A stretch of DNA of 64,000 nucleotides, taken from JAAYJR01 sp964545315 (lineage in GTDB: Bacteria; Bacteroidota; Bacteroidia; Bacteroidales; Prolixibacteraceae). Shown piece by piece: positions 27,577 through 37,788 of the stretch (position 1 is the stretch's first letter; every line of letters begins with the position of its first letter). The notes under the pieces were generated by a model. That model was not told the origin of the DNA and made no database searches. It saw nothing but the letters and a program-made list of their open reading frames with translations. The translations under genes and the position numbers were made by a program. The stretch covers positions 13,822-77,821 of the forward strand of contig CAZJGI010000008.1 of the NCBI GenBank assembly GCA_964545315.1, given 5' to 3'.

Positions 27577-29652
27577 ATGAATGCTTTTTTACAAAGGATA
27601 AAAGGTTATACTTTGATCTTTTTTTGGATTTTTATTTTTTTGTTCACTGCCGTAATCCTTTTTTTAATATTACCAGGTGAACCAAAATTCAAATATGAAT
27701 ACCAAAAAGGATTCCCATGGAAACATGAGAATCTTGTTGCTCCGTTTGATTTTGCAATTCTCAAAACTGCCGGGGAGATTGAGAATGAAAAAAATGAACA
27801 TTTGAACAATGTAATTCCATATTTTTATACAGACACGGCAATTTTTACAAAAAAAACAGCTTTATTGAAATCAGACTGGCACAGTATATCCGACACTAAT
27901 AACATACATGTTGAGATTTTTAATACAGTTTTAGAAAATTTGAGAAATTTGTATGATAAAGGTATTCTGGAACGTTCACCCGAAACTTATGAAAATCTTG
28001 CAGAGCAAAGTGAGATTAAAAAAAGAACAGGCACCACAGTTGAAAAAATTGCTGTTAAAAATTTGTTTTCCGAAAAAACAGCATACACTAATCTATCTGA
28101 ATTTTTAAATGTAACAGCAATAAAACAACCTGGTGGTGCAGAAAGAATTAATGCATTAAATCCTAAAAATTACATTTCAGCAAACCTATTCTATGATGAT
28201 GAAACTACCCAAAAAGATATTCAAGCCACCATTGCCGGCATTTCACCAACCCGTGGTATGGTTCAAACAGGCGAGAGGATTGTTCTGGAAGGGGAAATTG
28301 TTGATGAAGAAAAATTTCAAATATTAGAGTCCCTGAAATCCAGCTATGAAAAAGAAACCATTTATGGACTTAACAGTTCTTTAAACACTATTGGCAGGGC
28401 CATTTTGGTGATCGTTTTTGTAACCCTGCTGTTCCTCTTTCTTTATATATTCAGACGCGATATTCTTATGCAGTTTAGAAAATTATCTTTTCTGCTGCTT
28501 TTTTTGGTATCAATGGTTTTGATCAGTAAATATGTGGATTCTTTCCCAAATCTTCATATTTATATCATACCTTTTGCAATTTTTCCAATTATAATAAGAA
28601 CCTTTTACGATTCAAGGACTGCTATATTTACATTGATAATTGCAACTATAATAACCGGATTCTTTGCTCCCAATAATTATGAATTTGTACTCATGCAGAT
28701 TACGGCCGGAGTAACTGCTGTATTCAGTTTGAGTAAAATGCACAGAAGGGTTCATCTCGTTATGGCTGCAATATGGGTCTTCCTGACCTATTTTTTAGTC
28801 TTCATGGCACTTGAACTAATATATGAGGGGTCTTTTATTTCAGCAAATTACAAAACCTTACAATGGTTTGCCCTAAGCAGTGTTTTTCTGCTTTTGGTTT
28901 ATCCTCTTGTTTATATTTTTGAAAAAATGTTTGGATTTGTTTCTGACGTAACCCTGATTGAATTGTCAGATACCAATCAACCACTGTTACGTAAACTTGC
29001 AGAGGAGGCCCCGGGTACTTTCCAACATTCAATACAAATAGCAAACCTTGCAGAAGAAATAATTTTAAAAATAGGCGGGAATCCTTTCAGGGTACGTGCC
29101 GGCGCATTATATCATGATATTGGAAAAATAGCTACACCGGCATACTTTATTGAAAACCAGGATGCCGGCATTAATCCGCATGATAATATAAGTTATCTGA
29201 AAAGCGCCGAAATCATTATCGACCATGTGAATAAAGGTGTCAGACTGGCAAAAAAACATAAACTTCCCGAATCATTGATAGAATTTATAGAAACACATCA
29301 TGGCACTTCAAAAGCAAAATATTTCTACCTGAAGCACCAGGAAACAAATCCTTCAGAAAAAATTGATGAGTCATCATTTTCTTATCCGGGGCCCTTGCCG
29401 ATTTCAAAAGAAGCTGCAGTGGTCATGATCGTTGATGGAATTGAAGCTGCATCACGAAGCCTTAAGGAAAAAACACAAGAAAATCTTAAAGACTTGATTA
29501 ATAATATGTTAGACCAAAAAATCAGAGATAATCAGCTGGAAAATTGTGATTTAACATTCCATGACATCAAAGCAATTAAAGAAATCCTCTTAAATAAACT
29601 GATGAATATATATCACGTAAGGATTGAATATCCCAAAGAAAAAAATTCATGA
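27577..29652 (+). CDS. 7TM-HD family membrane phosphohydrolase (PgpH-like)
   Basis: 691-aa protein. One N-terminal membrane anchor (about 10-32) precedes an extracytoplasmic 7TMR-HDED-type region (about 35-265). About seven membrane helices follow (270-475), then a cytoplasmic HD domain whose HDIG motif is H513-D514 in YHDIGKIA. A second histidine pair lies in THHGTS. In Firmicutes PgpH of this architecture hydrolyses cyclic di-AMP, so a c-di-AMP phosphodiesterase is the best guess. Monocistronic as far as can be seen. Confidence 0.92.
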   Translation: MNAFLQRIKGYTLIFFWIFIFLFTAVILFLILPGEPKFKYEYQKGFPWKHENLVAPFDFAILKTAGEIENEKNEHLNNVIPYFYTDTAIFTKKTALLKSDWHSISDTNNIHVEIFNTVLENLRNLYDKGILERSPETYENLAEQSEIKKRTGTTVEKIAVKNLFSEKTAYTNLSEFLNVTAIKQPGGAERINALNPKNYISANLFYDDETTQKDIQATIAGISPTRGMVQTGERIVLEGEIVDEEKFQILESLKSSYEKETIYGLNSSLNTIGRAILVIVFVTLLFLFLYIFRRDILMQFRKLSFLLLFLVSMVLISKYVDSFPNLHIYIIPFAIFPIIIRTFYDSRTAIFTLIIATIITGFFAPNNYEFVLMQITAGVTAVFSLSKMHRRVHLVMAAIWVFLTYFLVFMALELIYEGSFISANYKTLQWFALSSVFLLLVYPLVYIFEKMFGFVSDVTLIELSDTNQPLLRKLAEEAPGTFQHSIQIANLAEEIILKIGGNPFRVRAGALYHDIGKIATPAYFIENQDAGINPHDNISYLKSAEIIIDHVNKGVRLAKKHKLPESLIEFIETHHGTSKAKYFYLKHQETNPSEKIDESSFSYPGPLPISKEAAVVMIVDGIEAASRSLKEKTQENLKDLINNMLDQKIRDNQLENCDLTFHDIKAIKEILLNKLMNIYHVRIEYPKEKNS

Positions 29653-29868
29653 TCTGCCTGATTATATTTCAACTTAATAAATTAACGAAATTTGTCGATA
29701 CAGACTCATACCCCTTTATGTAGAGGACTTAATTATCAATAATACTTTTTGATATGATATTAATTGTGGATTCTTAAAAAGAATATTTATAATTGGTGGT
29801 ATATTTTTTGTAAATGAAGAATGAAGAATAAAAAGAGTTATTTTAATGTATAACTAAGATATAATCAT

Positions 29869-31407
29869 ATGAATAAGATATCATGGTGGCTATTGATATT
29901 TGTGTTTGTGACATTGACCGTATTACCAGGTTGTGACAGGGATGATCATTTTGATGAAGCGGAAGACATTCCTGAAGCCTCAGATGCAAATAAATTTATC
30001 TTCGAAAGCATGGGTACTTATTATTTATGGGTAGATAAAGTGCCCGAACTGAATGACACGAAATATAATAACAAAGATAATCTTAATCAATTTCTTAATA
30101 ATTTTGATAATCCTAAAGATTTATTTAACAGATTAAAGTATGAGGAGCTTGATATCTGGTCTGAATTATTTGAATCCCATAATGATATCGATAACTGGCT
30201 GGCCGGGATATCAGAATCAACCGGATTTATTCCGGTTCCATACAATATTGATGGAACAAATGATATTATTGCCCTTGTTATTTATGTTTTGAAAGGTTCT
30301 CCGGCAGAAAAAGCAGGAATAAAAAGGGGTGATTATATAATAAAAATTGACGGTAAATATCTAACATTGGATAATTACCGGGAATTATTATATACAGGGA
30401 TTACCCGTACATACCATATGGCCACAGTGGATGAAAATTTAGTCATTCATGAAAATGGAATTACTCATACTGTTACATCAGAGATAATTCAGGAAAATCC
30501 TGTATTTCTGGATTCTATCTATAATATAGACGGATATAAAGTTGGTTATCTGGTATATAACGGATTCACTTCAGCATATGATGAAAAGCTGGGAAATTCT
30601 TATGACATTTTGCTTAATGAAGTATTTCTCAATTTTAAAAATGCAGGCGTCAATAAATTAATTCTTGATTTAAGATATAACACAGGTGGTGATGTTCAGA
30701 CCGCCGGATATCTTGCAAGTATGATTTATTCAACAGATTCAACAAAAGTATTTGCCAAAACTATTTATAATGATCTTGTCAATAAAGAACTTTTAAAAAT
30801 TTATGGCGATGAATATAATACAGAATATTTTAAATACTATATAAATGAGAAAGACTGGGAACTTCATGATGCAGACGGTAATTATTTACGGACCGTAAAA
30901 ACTCCCAAAACGCCGATTGCTTCCTTGAATCTTCAGGATATACATGTACTTACTTCAGTTAATACTGTATCTGCAAGTGAATTATTGATTGTTGGCCTGG
31001 AACCATATAATATAGATGTAAAATGTATTGGTACCCCTACACGGGGAAAATATGTAGGTTCGTGGACCTTAAAGGATTGGATCGATGACGACTATAATCT
31101 GAATCCTAATCATTCATACGGAATGCAGCTTATTGTGGCAAAAATGGCAAATTCCATAGGTTTTTCAGATTATATCGATGGATTATCACCTGATATAGAA
31201 GTCGAGGAAAACTTATGGAATATTTTGCCATTTGGAGATACGCAGGAGCCATTGCTTAAAGCTGCGCTGGATGATATCAGAGGCATACAAACTAAGACAT
31301 CGGTTATAAAGGACACCCGTTTTAAACCTCTTGAAATTTCAAAAAGCTTATCGCCTTTGAAAAATGGGATGCATCTGAAACCATTCAAAATAGTTCCTTT
31401 TAAATAA
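29869..31407 (+). CDS. S41 family peptidase, lipoprotein
   Basis: 512-aa C-terminal-processing-type serine protease anchored as a lipoprotein: the lipobox LPGC puts the lipidated cysteine at C22. A PDZ-like domain lies around residues 125-195 (GSPAEKAGIKRGDYIIKIDG). The catalytic domain carries the serine in VSASE (S370), with LDLRYNTGGD upstream as the oxyanion-side motif. This is the Bacteroidota S41 branch found as single outer-membrane or periplasmic lipoproteins. It ends one base before the convergent GIN-domain gene. The 216-bp region upstream (29653-29868) has no gene and no exact TAnnTTTG box. Confidence 0.9.
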   Translation: MNKISWWLLIFVFVTLTVLPGCDRDDHFDEAEDIPEASDANKFIFESMGTYYLWVDKVPELNDTKYNNKDNLNQFLNNFDNPKDLFNRLKYEELDIWSELFESHNDIDNWLAGISESTGFIPVPYNIDGTNDIIALVIYVLKGSPAEKAGIKRGDYIIKIDGKYLTLDNYRELLYTGITRTYHMATVDENLVIHENGITHTVTSEIIQENPVFLDSIYNIDGYKVGYLVYNGFTSAYDEKLGNSYDILLNEVFLNFKNAGVNKLILDLRYNTGGDVQTAGYLASMIYSTDSTKVFAKTIYNDLVNKELLKIYGDEYNTEYFKYYINEKDWELHDADGNYLRTVKTPKTPIASLNLQDIHVLTSVNTVSASELLIVGLEPYNIDVKCIGTPTRGKYVGSWTLKDWIDDDYNLNPNHSYGMQLIVAKMANSIGFSDYIDGLSPDIEVEENLWNILPFGDTQEPLLKAALDDIRGIQTKTSVIKDTRFKPLEISKSLSPLKNGMHLKPFKIVPFK

Positions 31408-31408
31408 G

Positions 31409-32128
31409 TTATTCTTGCTGTACAGAGCCCAGACCTTCAATCGATTTGGTAACATTGGGACTTCCTCTGTACTTTAACTTACCTGCACCAATAATCTCTG
31501 CATTAAGGCTTTTTGTGGCGTGTACAATTCCGGTACCAACACCTTCGATTTTGAAATTCACAACATCGGATTTCATCTCTGAAGCATCAATATGTCCTGC
31601 TCCGGCAATTTTTACATCAAAGCTTTTTGCCACACCGCTAAGTTCAATTAGAACCCCTCCCTCATTCACTAATTTCAGGTCACGGACTTTTGTGAAAAAT
31701 TTCATCCTTGATCCGCCTCTTATACGAATAAAAATATCTTCCAGATCTAGATATCCATCGGTTTCTAATTTTATCCCTCCGTCTATATCAAGCCTCTTAA
31801 GAGTTTTGAACGTGACAAAAATTTCAATAGAACTGAAATCAAAAGGTTTACGTTTAACTTTTACCATCAGTGTGCCTCTTTCAGTATTGATGTCTATGTA
31901 TTCAGAGATATTACTATAAACTGATTTAACCGTAACAGAATTTTTATTACCCTGTTTCAGAAATACTTTGAAAGTACCTTCCATAACTGCTTTATCAAAA
32001 TCATCAATCACCCAGGTTTTTACATTTATTTCATTTTCCTGAGAAAATACTTTTTGTGATTGCCCGATGCTAATAATCATGAAAACAGCAATAATCAGGG
32101 TATGTTTAATTAATACTTCTGTGTTCAT
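31409..32128 (-). CDS. GIN-domain (DUF2807) exported protein
   Basis: 239-aa secreted protein with a signal peptide ending about residue 27-30 (FSQE). The rest is a beta-helical GIN/DUF2807 fold, with short repeated strands rich in Gly, Ile and Lys (for example RIRGGSRMKFFTKV and IAGAGHIDAS). The family is common in Bacteroidota, is annotated as a putative autotransporter-like adhesin head, and has no established activity. Start supported by a -7 box at 32157-32164. Confidence 0.85.
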   Translation of the reverse strand: MNTEVLIKHTLIIAVFMIISIGQSQKVFSQENEINVKTWVIDDFDKAVMEGTFKVFLKQGNKNSVTVKSVYSNISEYIDINTERGTLMVKVKRKPFDFSSIEIFVTFKTLKRLDIDGGIKLETDGYLDLEDIFIRIRGGSRMKFFTKVRDLKLVNEGGVLIELSGVAKSFDVKIAGAGHIDASEMKSDVVNFKIEGVGTGIVHATKSLNAEIIGAGKLKYRGSPNVTKSIEGLGSVQQE

Positions 32129-32156
32129 TGAAATTATTGAATTAATTATATTTATA

Positions 32157-32164
32157 CAAAGTTA
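32157..32164 (-). promoter_or_regulatory. -7 box candidate for the GIN-domain gene
   Basis: An exact TAacTTTG on the minus strand lies 29 nt upstream of the ATG. No TTTG occurs at the right spacing for -33, so support is partial. Confidence 0.35.
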
Positions 32165-32293
32165 CTGAAGTTTATTACAAACTTACAGTATTATTTTTTA
32201 TATTTCACGATCGAATATTAATATGACATTGCTGTTTTTAGAACACAGTCAAATAAAAATATTTATTGATCCAATACAATTAAATTAACTTGT

Positions 32294-33454
32294 ATGTATA
32301 ATTTTGAATATAAAAATCCGGTAAAAATCATTTTCGGTAAAGGTACCATTTCAAAACTTGCAGGAGAATTACCACCAGATGCTAAAATTTTAATTACATA
32401 CGGTGGAGGAAGTATTAAGAAGAATGGCATTTACGACCAGGTAAAAAGTGCCGTTAAAAATTTTAAAACCTTTGAGTTTGGAGGAATTGAAGCCAATCCC
32501 ACCTATGAAACCTGCATGAAAGCAGTTGACTTAGTAAAAAAAGAAAAAATAGATTTCCTTCTTGCAGTAGGTGGAGGTTCAGTAGCTGATGCAACCAAGT
32601 TTATTGCAGCAGCTTCTCTGTACACAGATGGTGATCCATGGGATATTTTGGCTTTCAGATATGAAGTTGAAGTAAAAGAAGCTCTTCCCATAGGTGTTGT
32701 GCTTACACTGCCTGCAACAGGATCAGAAATGAATAAAAATGCTGTCATTTCCAGGCGGGCTACGAAGGAAAAACTTGCCTTCGATACCCCTAAAGTTATG
32801 CCTCAATTTTCAATTCTTGACCCTGAATGTGTCTACTCCCTGCCGGAACGTCAAATTGCAAACGGCATTGCAGATTCTTTTGTCCATGTGATGGAACAAT
32901 ATCTTACCTTTCCTGTAGATTCACCTGTTCAGGACAGATTTGCAGAAAGTATAATTCTGACTTTAATAGAAACCGCCCCAAAAATCCTGGCAGACAAGAA
33001 AAATTATAACACTGCAGCCAATTTTATGTGGAGTGCAACAATGGCACTGAACGGAATTATAGGTGTAGGTGTCCCACAGGATTGGTCAACACACGCAATA
33101 GGCCATGAACTTACAGCTTTTCACGGAATAGACCATGCCCGCACACTAGCTATTGTATTGCCGGGAATGATGAACCTTAAACGTAAGAGTAAAAAAGATA
33201 AAATACTTCAATATGGGGAGCGAATTTGGGGTATAAAGAGTGGCAGTGAGGATGCCAGGATAGATAAAACTATTCTCAAAACGATTGATTTTTTTGAATC
33301 ACTGGGCATAAAAACCAGGTTGCCTGATTATGACGTAACTATTGATACAGTGAACAAAATAACTGAACGGTTAAAAAAACGGGGAACCATTTTAGGTGAA
33401 AACAAAGACATAGATTATGCCCTGGTGGAAAAGATATTAATTGACAGGCTTTGA
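32294..33454 (+). CDS. Iron-containing alcohol dehydrogenase, YqhD/BdhA type
   Basis: 386-aa family III alcohol dehydrogenase that reduces aldehydes, probably with NADPH. GGGSVADATKFIAAA (coenzyme site) and the metal ligands in IADSFVHVMEQYLT, GHELTAFHGIDHAR match the YqhD branch. Butanal is a natural substrate guess given ptb-buk in the same window, but YqhD enzymes are broad aldehyde scavengers. Its 3' end overlaps the convergent aminotransferase gene by 18 bp. Confidence 0.92.
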   Translation: MYNFEYKNPVKIIFGKGTISKLAGELPPDAKILITYGGGSIKKNGIYDQVKSAVKNFKTFEFGGIEANPTYETCMKAVDLVKKEKIDFLLAVGGGSVADATKFIAAASLYTDGDPWDILAFRYEVEVKEALPIGVVLTLPATGSEMNKNAVISRRATKEKLAFDTPKVMPQFSILDPECVYSLPERQIANGIADSFVHVMEQYLTFPVDSPVQDRFAESIILTLIETAPKILADKKNYNTAANFMWSATMALNGIIGVGVPQDWSTHAIGHELTAFHGIDHARTLAIVLPGMMNLKRKSKKDKILQYGERIWGIKSGSEDARIDKTILKTIDFFESLGIKTRLPDYDVTIDTVNKITERLKKRGTILGENKDIDYALVEKILIDRL

Positions 33455-34258
33455 GATGGCAGCATTAAGTATTTGATTATCTATAAGTTCATTATACTCT
33501 TTTCTCAGAAGCTGAGTTATATTATTTAATGGGTCAAACTTGATATTTTCTATTTCTGAAACCGGAAGTATTTTAGAAGAGGTGCCTGTAATAAAAACAG
33601 ACTCATAGCTATAAAGGTCTTTATAGAAAATACTTTTTTCGGTCAATGGAATCTCTTGTTTATTAGCCAGAAGAATTACTTTTTCCCTGGTTATGCCTCT
33701 GAGTACATGATCGCCGGGAGGAGTATATAAACGCCCCTTTTTTATAAAAAAGAGGTTACTTCGTGATCCTTCGGTTATTCTTCCAAGGTTATCAACAAGC
33801 ATAACTTCATATAAACCTTGTTTTTCCATAATGTGATCAGCCTTCTTGCGGACATTGGTCTGAAATATTTTTATATTGGGATTTTTCCGCTCAGCCTTCA
33901 AAACTCCGCAGGGCACACCTGAAATGTACCAACTCTCTTCAGGGTACTTATGGGGTATAAAAAAAGTATAAAGATCAGTTTTTAAGGAAATAAGTAAATT
34001 TCCTTCATATATATGGTTCTGTTCTGTTAAAATATTAAAAAACTGTATGATCTGCTTTTTTGAAAAATTTACTTCTCTTCCGGCAAGTTTTGCTGAGTGA
34101 AAAAACCTGTTCAGATGCTCCTCATAAAAAAGTGGCACACCCTTAATTACCCTTAATACTTCATATATACTTCCGGAATTTTCATTTGAACTGAATTCTG
34201 TGTTTGGTCTTATTTCACCATTAAACACATAGTATTTATGCAAGGGAAAATAAATCAT
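33437..34258 (-). CDS. Class IV aminotransferase (PabC/branched-chain type)
   Basis: 273-aa PLP enzyme of fold type IV. The C-terminal half carries NLGRITEGSRSNLFFIKKG, VLRGITREKVI and FITGTSSKILPV, the cofactor phosphate-binding segments. The lysine in NVRKKADHIM is the likely Schiff-base residue. Length fits aminodeoxychorismate lyase or D-amino acid/branched-chain aminotransferases; sequence alone does not separate them. No folate or amino-acid genes adjoin it. Confidence 0.85.
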   Translation of the reverse strand: MIYFPLHKYYVFNGEIRPNTEFSSNENSGSIYEVLRVIKGVPLFYEEHLNRFFHSAKLAGREVNFSKKQIIQFFNILTEQNHIYEGNLLISLKTDLYTFFIPHKYPEESWYISGVPCGVLKAERKNPNIKIFQTNVRKKADHIMEKQGLYEVMLVDNLGRITEGSRSNLFFIKKGRLYTPPGDHVLRGITREKVILLANKQEIPLTEKSIFYKDLYSYESVFITGTSSKILPVSEIENIKFDPLNNITQLLRKEYNELIDNQILNAAISKPVN

Positions 34259-34348
34259 TTTTAGTAATTTGCAATAAAGGTATTTAATTTTTTATTCTAT
34301 TATTAAAGGATGATCAAATTCGCAAAAAATATAACACTTACATAGATC

Positions 34349-34912
34349 ATGAATAAACTAACAGATATTTATTGCCCTGTTACATTTAACGCATACAAGC
34401 ATCATTTCAAATTCCTGTATGAAATGACGAATAAATGGAACGAAATGGAGTGGAATTTAGTTGAAAAAGAGCTGAAATTTATGGGCAATAATTTAACTGA
34501 CCTCTATTGCGGGGATATGTCAGTTGATGAAATAATACAGGAAAGTTATACACGTTTACTGGACCTGCAAATTACAAATGCCGAACAACTCAGTAAATGG
34601 CTGAAACCACAGGAATACCGCAAGATTAAACTATCGGACAATTCTTTGTGGGTTATAAAACAGGGAACTGATGTATCTCACTACATTCATATTCATCCTG
34701 CCAAAAATTCACCTCTCACAATAAGGGTAAGGGCAACTACCCTTAAAACTGTTATTGCCCTCATGATACAGTCAGTAAATCCGTCAAACAAAATTTCATA
34801 TGATTTGGAAACAGTAAATTTAATAAGGACGGCTTTACTGGGATTATCGCCTGTAAAATCAATAGAGAAAGGTAAAGGCATCGACAGAATATGGAGTCTT
34901 TTTAAAAAATAA
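34349..34912 (+). CDS. Conserved-looking hypothetical protein
   Basis: 187-aa soluble protein, no signal peptide or membrane segment, family not recognised. The N-terminal half is helical and aromatic-rich (WNEMEWNLVEKELKFMG). The centre has HYIHIHPAKNSPLTIRVRATTLKTVIAL, which looks like a compact mixed alpha/beta core. The tail is basic. It is divergent from the aminotransferase and 100 bp upstream of the hemolysin III gene. No function can be given. Confidence 0.75.
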   Translation: MNKLTDIYCPVTFNAYKHHFKFLYEMTNKWNEMEWNLVEKELKFMGNNLTDLYCGDMSVDEIIQESYTRLLDLQITNAEQLSKWLKPQEYRKIKLSDNSLWVIKQGTDVSHYIHIHPAKNSPLTIRVRATTLKTVIALMIQSVNPSNKISYDLETVNLIRTALLGLSPVKSIEKGKGIDRIWSLFKK

Positions 34913-35012
34913 TTAAAGCTTTTTTATAATTAATATTTATTGTCTGATAAAATCAAAATAATATTTATTAAATTTGAACAAATAAAAAAAATGTTCAAAA
35001 AGTAAATAATAT

Positions 35013-35672
35013 ATGATAGAGAGGGAAAACCACCAAAAAAAATACAGGGCACTAACCCTTGGGGAAGAAATATTTAACAGCATAACTCATGGAATTGGTG
35101 CTTTACTCAGTGCGGCAGGTCTGGTAATTTTGATATTGGTTGCATCTTTAAAGGGAAATGCGTGGCACATTGTTAGTTACACAATATTTGGTAGTTCAAT
35201 GGTTGTTCTGTATATTTCATCCACCCTATATCACAGCTTCACAAACATAAAAATCAAAAATATATTTGCCCGTTTTGACCATTCAGCCATATTTCTATTG
35301 ATAGCCGGTACTTATACTCCGTTTGTTCTGACAACAATCAGGGGACCACTTGGGTGGACGCTTTTCGGCGTTATTTGGGGGGTTGCCCTTATCGGTATAG
35401 TAATACGCACCATATATCTGACCAGGTTCAGAAAACTTATGGTAGTTATCTATCTGTTAATGGGATGGATGTTTATAATTGCCATTGTTCCAATGATTAA
35501 GAATTTGCCTGTTAGCAGCATTATCTTTCTGTTCACAGGTGGTGCATGTTACTCACTTGGAACCATTTTTTATGTCTGGAGAAACTTAAAATATGGACAT
35601 GGCATTTGGCATATTTTTGTCTTGGCAGGGAGTATAATGCATTTCTTTTCGGTACTTTACAGCTTAAATTAG
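35013..35672 (+). CDS. Hemolysin III / PAQR family membrane protein (TrhA-like)
   Basis: 219-aa seven-helix membrane protein. It has the family motifs GEEIFNSITHGIGALLS near the N-terminus, STLYHSF, RFDHSAIFLLIAGTYTPF and GIWHIFVLAGSIMHFFSV. The histidines in helices II, VI and VII would bind a metal, as in adiponectin-receptor-type ceramidases. Physiological role in bacteria is mostly membrane lipid homeostasis. It stops 2 bp before the convergent rhamnulokinase. Confidence 0.93.
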   Translation: MIERENHQKKYRALTLGEEIFNSITHGIGALLSAAGLVILILVASLKGNAWHIVSYTIFGSSMVVLYISSTLYHSFTNIKIKNIFARFDHSAIFLLIAGTYTPFVLTTIRGPLGWTLFGVIWGVALIGIVIRTIYLTRFRKLMVVIYLLMGWMFIIAIVPMIKNLPVSSIIFLFTGGACYSLGTIFYVWRNLKYGHGIWHIFVLAGSIMHFFSVLYSLN

Positions 35673-35674
35673 CT

Positions 35675-37147
35675 TTACGGAACTAACTTCAGAAACCTTT
35701 TATAAGCACTATCCCAGTCTAATTCAGGTTTTGGAACATAAGTAATAACATCAACTGAGTTACTGACTATCTCCCTGATCTCACTGACAGAATTAACTAC
35801 TCCGAGCGCTTTAGCCTGCATCATAATATTACCAATGGCTGTTGCTTCGGTAGGTCCGGCAATTACAGGTATTCCAACAGCATTAGCAGTAAGTTGGTTA
35901 AGCATTTCATTATATGCGCCACCACCAATTATATGAAGTTTTTCAATCTTTTTACCAGTAATATTTTCGATATTATTAATTGTATATCTGTACTTAAGAA
36001 CCAGGCTTTCATAAATACATCGTGCAACTTCACCTTTATTTTCAGGTACCGGCTGTCCGGTTGCTTTACAATATTTCACTATTGCATCCGGCATATTTCC
36101 CGGATTTAAGAACATGTCATCATCCGGATTGATAAGACATTTAAACGGTTTTACCTGTAAGCTTAAATTCACAATATCCTGCCAGCTGAGCTCTGTTTCG
36201 TTATCCCAAATACGTTTGCATTCCTGGATCAACCATAATCCCATTATATTTTTCAAAAATCTGATAGTTCCTTCAGCACCACCTTCATTTGTAAAATTCA
36301 TATCCAGTGATTTTTTTGAAACCAGTGGCACCGGACTTTCAATTCCCAGTAAAGACCAGGTTCCTGAGCTTAAAAATGCCCAGTTACCTTCTTGTGCAGG
36401 GACTGAAACGACAGCCGAGGCAGTATCATGCGATGCAACGGCAACACATAATATGTCACCACATCCTGTTTCCTCAGATATTTCAGGAACGACCTTACCG
36501 AGTATTGTTCCGGGCTGAACGATCTCTCCCTGTAATTTTTCAGGTATTCCTGCTGCTTTAAAAAGCCTGGATTCCCATTCAGCTTCTCCGGGTTTTAAAA
36601 GTTGCGAAGTGCTTGCTATAGTATATTCATTCTTTTTTATCCCTGTAAACAAATAATTTAATGTATCCGGAGTAAACAACAGATGATCTGCAATTTTTAA
36701 TCCTGAATATCCCTGCTTAACAGATGCATACAACTGAAATAAAGTATTGAGCTGCATGAACTGTATTCCGGTAAGAAAATAAGTATCTTCCCTGGGCAAA
36801 ACAGAAAAAAACTCATCCATAATCCCGTCTGTCCTGTGATCCCTGTAAGCATAAGGTAATCCAACCAACTCTCCCTGACCGGTTATTAATGAATAATCGA
36901 CCCCCCATGTATCAACTCCAATAGACTGAGGCTTTATCTGGTAATCAGAAATACACTTTTTTAATCCTTTTTTTAACTCATCAAACAAACTGAAAATATT
37001 CCAGTAATAACTACCATGAATATAGGTCATCTGATTTTTGAACCTGTGTAACTCTCTGAGTTCAAGTTTACCATTATCTAAAATTCCCGCTATAGCTCTA
37101 CCTCCGGAAGCTCCAAGGTCAAATGCCAGAAAAGTGTTTTTGCGCAT
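35675..37147 (-). CDS. rhaB: Rhamnulokinase
   Basis: 490-aa FGGY-family carbohydrate kinase that phosphorylates L-rhamnulose. FDLGASGGRAIAG at the N-terminus is the rhamnulokinase form of the phosphate-1 motif. GVDTWGVDYSLI, SHDTASAVVSVP and IIGGGAYNEMLNQLTANA follow at expected positions. Length is typical for RhaB. Neither rhaA nor rhaD is in the window, so this gene stands apart from the rest of the pathway. It links functionally to the rhamnosidases around it. Other FGGY sugars are possible but less likely. Confidence 0.92.
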   Translation of the reverse strand: MRKNTFLAFDLGASGGRAIAGILDNGKLELRELHRFKNQMTYIHGSYYWNIFSLFDELKKGLKKCISDYQIKPQSIGVDTWGVDYSLITGQGELVGLPYAYRDHRTDGIMDEFFSVLPREDTYFLTGIQFMQLNTLFQLYASVKQGYSGLKIADHLLFTPDTLNYLFTGIKKNEYTIASTSQLLKPGEAEWESRLFKAAGIPEKLQGEIVQPGTILGKVVPEISEETGCGDILCVAVASHDTASAVVSVPAQEGNWAFLSSGTWSLLGIESPVPLVSKKSLDMNFTNEGGAEGTIRFLKNIMGLWLIQECKRIWDNETELSWQDIVNLSLQVKPFKCLINPDDDMFLNPGNMPDAIVKYCKATGQPVPENKGEVARCIYESLVLKYRYTINNIENITGKKIEKLHIIGGGAYNEMLNQLTANAVGIPVIAGPTEATAIGNIMMQAKALGVVNSVSEIREIVSNSVDVITYVPKPELDWDSAYKRFLKLVP

Positions 37148-37282
37148 GTTTTTTCTATTTAAAGTGTAATTACGGTATTATACGACATCAAAAATAAAAA
37201 TTATGACTTAAAGAGAAAACTATATTATGATTTGAAGTAGTTTTCTAATGATTGAAAACTTCGATTTTAAATGATATTTATC

Positions 37283-37313
37283 TTTATACAGAAAAGAATG
37301 TTTTTTACATTTG
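37283..37313 (+). promoter_or_regulatory. Promoter candidate for the ArfB-like gene
   Basis: An exact -7 box TAcaTTTG (37306-37313, followed by C) has TTTA (37283-37286) 19 nt upstream in place of TTTG. It overlaps the first possible ATG at 37311, so it supports the downstream start at 37332. Confidence 0.5.
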
Positions 37314-37331
37314 CATTATTACATAATAACT

Positions 37332-37748
37332 ATGCAGCTTTCTGATCATTTAAAAGAAAAACTTACTACCGAACTCATTTTTTCAACAAGCAAAAGCAGC
37401 GGGCCCGGCGGGCAAAATATTAATAAGCTGAGTTCAAAAGTTGAACTCAGATTTATTGTAAACATGTCTCAGTTTCTAAATGAACAGCAAAAACAACTAT
37501 TATTACGCAAATTAAAGAATCGCATTAATAAAGCAGGTGAACTTATTATTACTTCACAAGCAGAAAGAACTCAAAGACAAAATAAAAAAATTGTCATTTC
37601 TAAATTTTTTGAACATCTGGAAAAAGCCCTGAAACCAACTAGAAAAAGGATTAAAACCAAGGCTCCAAAATCTGAGGATATTAAAAGACTTGAATTGAAA
37701 AAAAAACATGCACAAAAGAAATTATTACGCAGAAAACCTGAACAATAA
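37332..37748 (+). CDS. arfB: Stand-alone GGQ release factor, ArfB/YaeJ-like
   Basis: 138-aa peptidyl-tRNA hydrolase used for ribosome rescue. It has the GGQ catalytic loop (SSGPGGQNINKLSSKVEL, GGQ at 26-28) and no codon-recognition domain. A long Lys/Arg-rich C-terminal tail (about 100-138) would lie in the mRNA channel of stalled ribosomes. The ATG at 37332 is preferred because the earlier ATG at 37311 lies inside the promoter -7 box. Confidence 0.9.
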   Translation: MQLSDHLKEKLTTELIFSTSKSSGPGGQNINKLSSKVELRFIVNMSQFLNEQQKQLLLRKLKNRINKAGELIITSQAERTQRQNKKIVISKFFEHLEKALKPTRKRIKTKAPKSEDIKRLELKKKHAQKKLLRRKPEQ

Positions 37749-37788
37749 TGAATTAAAATTGGTTATCTTTAATTAATATTATGTTCCT

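Noticed and set aside
31446..31919. 157-codon open frame on the plus strand
   Set aside because: Antisense to the GIN-domain gene; low-complexity Ser/Pro/Ile product reflects the complement of that gene.
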